From: Acidobacteriaceae bacterium
GTDB lineage: Bacteria > Acidobacteriota > Terriglobia > Terriglobales > Acidobacteriaceae
DNA: 12,449 bases
Assembly: GCA_003133425.1 (NCBI GenBank)
Contig: PKXI01000419.1
Location: 20,528 to 32,976 of the forward strand
Direction: 5' to 3'
Shown: positions 7,709-12,449 of the stretch, in pieces
Numbering within the stretch: the first letter of the stretch is position 1
How the letters are laid out: every line of letters starts with the position of its first letter
Made by a program: the position numbers and the translations under genes
The notes under the pieces: generated by a model
The model's input: only the letters and a program-made list of their open reading frames with translations
The model's database searches: none
Told to the model about the DNA's origin: nothing

Positions 7709-10153
7709 CTATTCGGTTCGGAGTGCCTGCATGGGATCCACGGAAGATGCCCGTCGCGCAGGAACAAAGCATGCGGCCAATGTAACCAGAAAAAGGATGC
7801 CGGCAACCGACGCAAAAGTGATCCAGTCAACCGCGCCAACACCAAACAGCATGCCGCGCAGGAAGCGCGTGAAAGCGAAGGAGACCAAAAGACCAGCTGT
7901 CAGGCCCATCAGCGCGAGGCGCAACCCCTGCCCCAATACCTGGCGAAACAAGTTTCCCTGGCCGGCTCCCAGCGCTATGCGAATGCCGATCTCATGGGTG
8001 CGCTGCCGCGTGGTGTAGGCCACCACGCCATAGATTCCAACCGCCGCCAGCACCAGCGCCAGCAATCCGAACGCCCCCGCAAAGGCCGCGGCGATGCGCT
8101 CAAAGACATTGCCTATCTGCTTATTCGCATTGAGCGTGGTTACGTTGTAGATCGGCAGATCGGCATTCAGATCGTGAATTGTGTGTTCGACGGCGGCAGC
8201 CATCGCCAGTGGTTCCCCGGCTGTTCGCACGTGGAGAATCTGCACGCCGGCGTTGCGCTGCATCAGCGGCAACAGCACCAGCGGAGCGGGATCGTAGACC
8301 ATGCGCCGGTATTTTCCATCGGCCGCCACGCCCACGACCGTGCACCTCCCTCCGGCCACCTGGATGTGCTTTCCGATTGCATTCTGGCCCGGCCAGTAGC
8401 GATCCACCAGCGCCTTGTTGACCACGGCTACCGGTTCGGCGTTCGCATTGTCCTGGGCCGTAAAGTCGCGTCCGGCAAGAATCGGCGTGCGCAGTGTGGC
8501 GAGATAACCAGGACCAACGAGGCCTCGATCCGCCTCCACGGATTCGTGCAGACGGGGCACGTAGCCCTCGGGCATCACACCATCGGAATGAATGGTGAAA
8601 CTGAGAGGCGAGAAGTCGGCAAGGGTTGCCGACTGCACGCCGGGCAATTCTTTTACGCGAGCCAGCAGTTGGCGGTCGAATTCGACTGCCTGGGCACCTG
8701 TATAGCCCATCGGGTCCAGGTCGAACGAGGTGAGCAGAACATTGTTGGCATCAAAGCCGGGATCGGAGTTCTGCGCATTCTGCAGACTGCGGACGAAGAG
8801 GCCGGCACAGGTGAGCAGCAGCAATGAAAGCGCGATCTGTGCGATGACCAGCCCGCTGGTTAGGCGCGATTTGGAAAGTCCGCCGGAGGTGCTGAGCGCC
8901 TCGTCTTTCAGAACCGACACCGGCGAAAGACTCGAAGCGCGCATTGCCGGGATGATGCCCGACACCGCGGCAGTGAGCACGGACACCAGCAGCGTGATCA
9001 GCAGTACGAAGCCGTCCACGCGGCCGTTAAGTGCGAGAGGCAGCGTCGTGGAAGGCAGGAAGTAGGAGAGCGTGCGGGCAGTCCATACGGTGATGAGGAG
9101 GGCCAGGCCGCCCCCAGCGAGGGCGATCATCAGGTTCTCGACAAGGAGTTGGCGCACGATCCGCCAGCGGCCGGCGCCCATCGACATGCGAATGGCCATC
9201 TCGCGCCGGCGGGCCACCGAGCGCACCAGCAGGAGATTGGCCACGTTGGCGCAGGCCAGCAACAGCAGCAACGCGGCCAGCGCCAGCAGAATAGGAAGCG
9301 TTCCATAAAGATAGACATTGGTGCCAAAGGGAGAGCGCCATAGCGGATCGCTGGAAATGGCGTTGGCGCCGCGATGCGTATCGGGATAGCGGGCGGCGAT
9401 GCGCTGCATTTCAACATTCAACTCGCTCACAGCCTGGCTCGGATCGATACCGGGCTTGAGCTTTCCGAGCACCTGGAGCCAGGAGACACCTCGGTCGTTG
9501 ATCCGATTTGAGCCCCATATCTGCGAGTCCATACCCATCGGAATCCAGATGTCGGCGCGCAATCCGGACTTGCATCCATGAAAGCCTTTCGGGGCAACGC
9601 CGACAATGGTGAAGGGATGAAGGTTGATCTGAATTGATTTGCCGACGATCGACGGATCGCCGGCAAAGCGATTCTGCCATAGGTCGTAGTTGAGGACTGC
9701 CTCTGCCACACCGGCGCGTTCATCTTTCAGCGTGGGCAAGAGCGTGCTGCCCAGGATTGGATGGACGCCGAGAACCTCGAAATAATTTGAGGTAGTGAGC
9801 GCTCCGTAGATGCGCTCCGGCTGGCCCGAGCCAGTGATGGACATGTAGTCGTCATGATAGGCAAGCATCCCCGAAAAGCTGCGCGAACTGTCACGCAGTT
9901 CCACAAAATCCATGTAAGAAAACGGAGGGGTGGGATGCTCGCTTCGTTCGCCGCGCATGATGGTGACCATATCGCTGGTGTGCGCAATTCCAGGAATGGG
10001 ATCGAGCAGGGTCGAGTTGATCCAACTGAAGATGGTGAGGTTGGCCGCGATGCCCAGGGCCAGCGTACCCACTGCCAGCGCGGTGAATCCCGGATTCTTG
10101 CGCAGTTGCCGCAAGGCGAAACGCAGGTCGTGCATTGCGTTCTGGAGCAGCAT
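7709..10153 (-). CDS. ADOP-family (duplicated MacB-type) ABC permease 1
   Basis: This inner-membrane permease has 814 residues and starts two bases after the stop of the first ATPase, its probable energy source. It starts at ATG 10151-10153, because GGAGG (10161-10165) lies seven bases upstream. A second ATG at 10135 would also leave the fold intact. The two MacB-like halves are TM1 (about 22-44), a periplasmic core (about 50-280) and TM2-4 (about 284-308, 342-362, 380-402), then TM5 (about 433-455), a second core (about 460-680) and TM6-8 (about 686-711, 741-761, 780-800). Family marks are HDLRFALRQLRKNPGFT, ACANVANLLLVR, HEIGIRIALGAG and the terminal ARRASSVDPMQALRTE. A single chain probably supplies what is a dimer in ordinary MacB. 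It is clearly related to permease 2 but diverged, so this is an old duplication. The substrate is unknown. Confidence 0.94.
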   Translation of the reverse strand: MLLQNAMHDLRFALRQLRKNPGFTALAVGTLALGIAANLTIFSWINSTLLDPIPGIAHTSDMVTIMRGERSEHPTPPFSYMDFVELRDSSRSFSGMLAYHDDYMSITGSGQPERIYGALTTSNYFEVLGVHPILGSTLLPTLKDERAGVAEAVLNYDLWQNRFAGDPSIVGKSIQINLHPFTIVGVAPKGFHGCKSGLRADIWIPMGMDSQIWGSNRINDRGVSWLQVLGKLKPGIDPSQAVSELNVEMQRIAARYPDTHRGANAISSDPLWRSPFGTNVYLYGTLPILLALAALLLLLACANVANLLLVRSVARRREMAIRMSMGAGRWRIVRQLLVENLMIALAGGGLALLITVWTARTLSYFLPSTTLPLALNGRVDGFVLLITLLVSVLTAAVSGIIPAMRASSLSPVSVLKDEALSTSGGLSKSRLTSGLVIAQIALSLLLLTCAGLFVRSLQNAQNSDPGFDANNVLLTSFDLDPMGYTGAQAVEFDRQLLARVKELPGVQSATLADFSPLSFTIHSDGVMPEGYVPRLHESVEADRGLVGPGYLATLRTPILAGRDFTAQDNANAEPVAVVNKALVDRYWPGQNAIGKHIQVAGGRCTVVGVAADGKYRRMVYDPAPLVLLPLMQRNAGVQILHVRTAGEPLAMAAAVEHTIHDLNADLPIYNVTTLNANKQIGNVFERIAAAFAGAFGLLALVLAAVGIYGVVAYTTRQRTHEIGIRIALGAGQGNLFRQVLGQGLRLALMGLTAGLLVSFAFTRFLRGMLFGVGAVDWITFASVAGILFLVTLAACFVPARRASSVDPMQALRTE

Positions 10154-10155
10154 CG

Positions 10156-10878
10156 CTACGCCTCCGCTTCTGCTTCAAGCTTCTTGCGTTCGTCTTCAGA
10201 AACAACCTTTCCGTCGAAGAGGTGTACTTCGCGCTCGGCGTGGCGGGCAAAGCGCGGATCGTGCGTCACCATGCAAATCGTCGAGCCTTCGCGATGCAGA
10301 TCCGCAAGCAGATGCATCACCGCTTCGCCATTCTTCGAGTCCAGGTTGCCGGTAGGCTCATCAGCCAGCAGGATGGAGGGCGAACCCGCCAACGCACGCG
10401 CCACGGCCACGCGCTGCTGCTGACCTCCGGAAAGCTGCGCCGGATAGTGCTTCATGCGGTGCGCCATGTTCACGCGCTCCAGCGCTTCCTTCACCCGCTT
10501 CTTGCGTTCCGCAGAAGGCATGCCAGCCCGATAGGTGAGCGGCAGTTCAACATTTTCTTCCACTGTCAGATCGCCAATCAGGTTGAAGCTCTGAAAAATG
10601 AAACCGATCTCCTGGTTGCGAATGCGCGAGCGGTCCGCGAAACTCAGGTTCTCCACCGGACTGCCGTTGAGCAAGTAGCGTCCGCCCGTCGGCGTGTCCA
10701 ACAAACCGAGAATCGACAGCAGCGTGGACTTGCCGCAGCCCGACGGCCCCGACATGGCCACATACTCGCCGCGCGCAATGGTCAGGTGAATTCCAGAGAG
10801 CGCATGCGTCTCCACTTCGTCGGTGTAGAAGATCTTGGTCAGTTCCTCGATCTCAATCAATGTCCCATTCGATGCCAT
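10156..10878 (-). CDS. ABC transporter ATP-binding protein, MacB/LolD type (first, canonical)
   Basis: This cytoplasmic ATPase has 240 residues, and all motifs match an active MacB/LolD-type domain. Walker A is GPSGCGKST (44-52), the Q-loop is Q96, and the signature LSGGQQQRVAVARAL is at 149-163. Walker B is ILLADEP (169-175) with E174, the D-loop is NLDS (178-181), and the H-loop is H206. The C-terminus ends in a charged tail rich in Lys, Glu and Ala. The ATG at 10876-10878 has a strong GAGGGGG five bases upstream. Only two bases separate its stop from permease 1, so the two are almost certainly co-translated and work together. It differs from the second ATPase in keeping R156 after LSGGQQQ and the D-loop aspartate. 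The 166-base gap before it holds the heptamer repeats. Confidence 0.96.
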   Translation of the reverse strand: MASNGTLIEIEELTKIFYTDEVETHALSGIHLTIARGEYVAMSGPSGCGKSTLLSILGLLDTPTGGRYLLNGSPVENLSFADRSRIRNQEIGFIFQSFNLIGDLTVEENVELPLTYRAGMPSAERKKRVKEALERVNMAHRMKHYPAQLSGGQQQRVAVARALAGSPSILLADEPTGNLDSKNGEAVMHLLADLHREGSTICMVTHDPRFARHAEREVHLFDGKVVSEDERKKLEAEAEA

Positions 10879-10883
10879 TCGTT

Positions 10884-10890
10884 CCCCCTC
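10884..10890 (-). promoter_or_regulatory. Strong ribosome binding site of the first ATPase gene
   Basis: The minus strand reads GAGGGGG five bases before ATG 10878. It directly abuts the heptamer array (which starts at 10895), so RNA folding of the repeats could control its accessibility. Confidence 0.6.
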
Positions 10891-10894
10891 TTTG

Positions 10895-10992
10895 CAGTTG
10901 TCAGCGGTCAGTTGTTAGTGGTCAGTGGTCAGTTATCAGTTATCAGTTGTCAGTTATCAGTGGTCAGTGGTCAGTTGTCAGTTATCAGTGAT
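10895..10992. repeat. Tandem heptamer array, 14 units
   Basis: On the plus strand, fourteen successive 7-base units follow the pattern CAGTKRT: CAGTTGT, CAGTGGT and CAGTTAT, with single variants CAGCGGT, TAGTGGT and CAGTGAT. They are in perfect phase across 98 bases with no indels. Seven is not a multiple of three, and the array lies between two genes, so it is non-coding. The style resembles the short heptameric tandem repeats known from cyanobacteria and other genomes. Whether it belongs to a named family cannot be decided here. Confidence 0.95.
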
Positions 10993-10999
10993 TCGCTCT

Positions 11000-11034
11000 C
11001 AGCGGCCGTTGTCGTCACTGACAACTGACCGCTG
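11000..11034 (-). other. Local hairpin that competes with the long inverted repeat
   Basis: In the transcript, CAGCGG (11034-11029) can pair with CCGCTG (11005-11000), and inside it GTTGTC with GACAAC, across a small internal loop and a six-base loop. It uses the same bases as the right arm of the 26-base inverted repeat, so the two foldings exclude each other. It is not followed by a U-tract. Confidence 0.5.
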
Positions 11035-11044
11035 ACAACTGTTC

Positions 11045-12313
11045 TTACTCAAGCCGTATCCGATCAACGCTGTCCCAGCGTGACATGTCGGAGAGAATTA
11101 CCGTATCGCCTTCTCTCAGCCCTTCGAGCACCTGGATATCGTTGACCGACGCGCGGCCCACCTTCACCGGTACTCGCATTGCGCCTTTGTTCTCGGAATC
11201 GATCTTGAACAGGCTCAGCGTCGAGTTCTCATTCCCCAGAGCTGGCCGGCCGACAAAGAGCACATCGGTCATGCGCTCCAGGTCGATGGTTCCGTCCACG
11301 CTCAACTGCGGAACCGCGCCCGCGGGCAACGGCCCATCAAGATCTACGTCAACCGTGCGCGTTCCGTTCACTACCGAAGGATCAATTCTTGTAACGTGGC
11401 CGGGAATCACGCCGTTATGCGTGTCGATTGAGGCCGGCTGGCCAATCTGGATGTCGCGCGCCTGCGTCTCGGCAATCTGCAAAGCAGCCTTCAGCTTGTC
11501 GAGCTGAATCACCTCGGCCACCGAAGTTCCCGCCGTAACGTGCTGGCCCACCTGCAGCGGAGTGGTGAGCGGTGCCAGCGAACCGGAGATGCCGGCCCTC
11601 ACCTGCAGCGCCGCCGCCTGCCGCTGGTAGAGATTCAGCAGCGCCTTGGCCTGGTCAATCTTGGTTTGCTGCGATGCAAGCTGCACCTCGATCGCCTTTT
11701 GATTCACATCCAGTTGTTCGCCGCTGAGCTGGTGCTGGGCTGACAACTGGTCGGCGGTGCTCTTTGACTTGCTATAAGCAAGCCCGGAGATCACGCCCAG
11801 ATCGTAAAGCGCCTTGTCGGTCTGCGCCTGCAGCTGGTCCTGTGTGAAGTCGGAGTTCACCTGCGCCGCCGCCGTCTTCTTATCCATCAAGGTGCTTTGC
11901 AGCGTAGCCTGCAGGCTCTTGTAGTCGGCCTGCGCAGCCTTCAGCGCCAACTGCGCGTTCAGCAGCTCCTGCTCAAGCTGCGGATCGGCCAGGTCCAGCA
12001 GTATGGTGTCCGGGGTAACCCGCGCACCGGGCAATACGCGAATGCGAACTACAGTCGCATCGGTCTGCGCCGGAATCAGCTCGATCGAGTCCTCGCGCGG
12101 CACCAGACTTCCCGTTGACGCGCGCACCTGGCGCACCAGCGGTCCGCGCTTCACTGTGTCAGTCCAAATGGTGGAGCGATCCACTGTGGGTGCGGCCGGC
12201 TTGAGCCGCGAAACCGCAAAACCCAGCAACGCTAAAACCACCACCGCGGCGCCAGCCCCAAAAATCAACTGGCGCTTCCTCTTCTGCTTCAAGTCTGGGC
12301 GTGCTATATCCAT
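11045..12313 (-). CDS. MacA/HlyD-type periplasmic adaptor (membrane fusion protein)
   Basis: This adaptor links the ABC permease in the inner membrane to the TolC-type channel. It has 422 residues from the ATG at 12311-12313. A short basic cytoplasmic tail (KQKRKR, 9-14) precedes a single membrane anchor (about 15-34). The first half of the lipoyl-like domain is near 78-112, a long helical hairpin rich in Gln, Ala and Leu runs from about 112 to 236, and the second lipoyl half (VRAGISGSL to VAEVIQL) is at about 238-271. A beta-barrel (about 274-345) and a membrane-proximal domain to the end follow. The frame stays open to an ATG at 12436, but those 41 codons are arginine-rich and precede the basic tail and anchor expected at a MacA N-terminus. 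No Shine-Dalgarno precedes the chosen ATG, consistent with a very short leader. It is the first pump gene and lies next to the sigma-54-like site. Confidence 0.93.
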   Translation of the reverse strand: MDIARPDLKQKRKRQLIFGAGAAVVVLALLGFAVSRLKPAAPTVDRSTIWTDTVKRGPLVRQVRASTGSLVPREDSIELIPAQTDATVVRIRVLPGARVTPDTILLDLADPQLEQELLNAQLALKAAQADYKSLQATLQSTLMDKKTAAAQVNSDFTQDQLQAQTDKALYDLGVISGLAYSKSKSTADQLSAQHQLSGEQLDVNQKAIEVQLASQQTKIDQAKALLNLYQRQAAALQVRAGISGSLAPLTTPLQVGQHVTAGTSVAEVIQLDKLKAALQIAETQARDIQIGQPASIDTHNGVIPGHVTRIDPSVVNGTRTVDVDLDGPLPAGAVPQLSVDGTIDLERMTDVLFVGRPALGNENSTLSLFKIDSENKGAMRVPVKVGRASVNDIQVLEGLREGDTVILSDMSRWDSVDRIRLE

Positions 12314-12327
12314 CACGCCGTGTACTT

Positions 12328-12342
12328 GCACGTCGGGTGCCA
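12328..12342 (-). promoter_or_regulatory. Candidate sigma-54 (-24/-12) promoter of the efflux cluster
   Basis: The minus strand reads TGGCAC, five bases, then GTGCA. Compared with the consensus TGGCAC-N5-TTGCW, the -24 hexamer is exact and the -12 block has one mismatch. The invariant GG (12341-12340) and GC (12329-12328) are separated by exactly ten bases. Transcription would start near 12316, only about three bases before the adaptor ATG. The presence of a sigma-54-dependent regulator in the same cluster supports it. Confidence 0.55.
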
Positions 12343-12449
12343 CAGGGGTCCCACCTCTGCGCACTGAAAACAAATGACTTGACAAAGGAAAGACGGCGTT
12401 GGAACGTCCCAGGAGTGACCGTTTACCGCGTCGCACTGTCCAATATCGG
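12343..12449 (-). promoter_or_regulatory. Upstream region with two small dyads (possible regulator sites)
   Basis: This is gene-free sequence upstream of the candidate promoter. A near-palindrome at 12400-12411 (TGGAACGTCCCA, five of six pairs) lies about 84-95 bases before the predicted start, the usual distance for an activator of sigma-54 promoters. A second imperfect inverted repeat, CAGGGGT/ACCTCTG around CCC (12343-12359), directly abuts the -24 box. Both are short and could be chance. I see no convincing sigma-70 promoter here. Confidence 0.25.

Larger units (their letters stand above)
10895..11041. repeat. Inverted repeat enclosing the heptamer array (26-base arms)
   Basis: The left arm 10895-10920 and the right arm 11016-11041 are reverse complements at 25 of 26 positions. 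The single mismatch corresponds to the TAGTGGT unit. The right arm is itself made of inverted heptamers and starts, in the reading direction, four bases after the adaptor stop codon. The transcript between adaptor and ATPase could therefore form a long stem. No run of uridines follows, so it does not look like an intrinsic terminator. Confidence 0.9.

Noticed and set aside
7680..7772. 31-residue N-terminal extension of permease 2
   Set aside because: It overlaps the end of permease 1, and the typical ADOP N-terminus starts at the ATG at 7679, which has a ribosome binding site.
7694..8827. 377-codon plus-strand open frame opposite permease 1
   Set aside because: It mirrors a well-supported ADOP permease, and the translation is rich in Arg, Gln and His with no recognisable motif.
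10895..10992. CRISPR array
   Set aside because: The units are seven bases and contiguous, with no spacers.
10135..11028. 297-codon plus-strand frame ending in repeats of VSGQLSVI
   Set aside because: The repeated peptide is just the translation of the heptamer array, and the rest is antisense to the first ATPase.
11000..11041. Intrinsic terminator after the adaptor gene
   Set aside because: Hairpins form, but no U-tract follows in the transcript direction, and the next pump genes continue on the same strand.
12314..12436. 41-residue N-terminal extension of the adaptor
   Set aside because: It would place a basic, unstructured segment before the short tail and anchor typical of MacA, and the candidate promoter lies within it.

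Overview
The window looks like chromosomal DNA from a soil-type Acidobacteriota. The evidence is high GC, long tightly packed genes, and two roughly 800-850-residue duplicated MacB-type permeases of the ADOP kind (acidobacterial duplicated orphan permease). They sit beside a long TolC-family protein with a glycine-rich insert, a combination I associate with that phylum. This is recognition of family style, not a database match. Every supported gene lies on the minus strand, so transcription runs from high to low coordinates.

In transcription order there is a 136-base upstream region (12449-12314) with a good sigma-54-like -24/-12 element. It is followed by a MacA/HlyD-type periplasmic adaptor (12313-11045) and then a 166-base spacer filled with a 14-unit heptamer repeat and its inverted copy. 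Next come a canonical MacB-type ATPase (10878-10156), a first ADOP permease (10153-7709), a second ADOP permease (7679-5121), a second and less canonical ATPase (5074-4370), and a TolC-family outer-membrane protein (4373-2379). The cluster ends with a sigma-54-dependent response regulator (about 2407-1022) and its histidine kinase (1032 to beyond position 1, cut by the window edge).

Together these genes encode all parts of a tripartite ABC efflux pump: inner-membrane ATPase and permease, periplasmic adaptor, and outer-membrane channel. A two-component system follows on the same strand. The regulator has a Fis-type DNA-binding domain and a sigma-54-contacting AAA+ domain, and the only convincing sigma-54-like site I found lies directly before the first pump gene. 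A simple model is that the kinase senses envelope stress or pump activity and the regulator activates the whole cluster, including its own genes. The substrate cannot be read from the sequence. Genes after the adaptor are separated by no more than 46 bases or overlap, so one operon is likely, with the repeat-filled spacer as the one obvious internal break.

The points most worth a second look are the sigma-54 site that would give an almost leaderless adaptor mRNA, the heptamer array and its competing foldings, the ATPase-permease-permease-ATPase order with an altered D-loop in the second ATPase, the kinase with almost no periplasmic loop, and the unclear (possibly AUU) start of the response regulator. 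The parts are known families. I see nothing that must be a wholly new system, and no RNA genes, insertion sequences or CRISPR arrays. No stretch over 300 bases lacks a gene.
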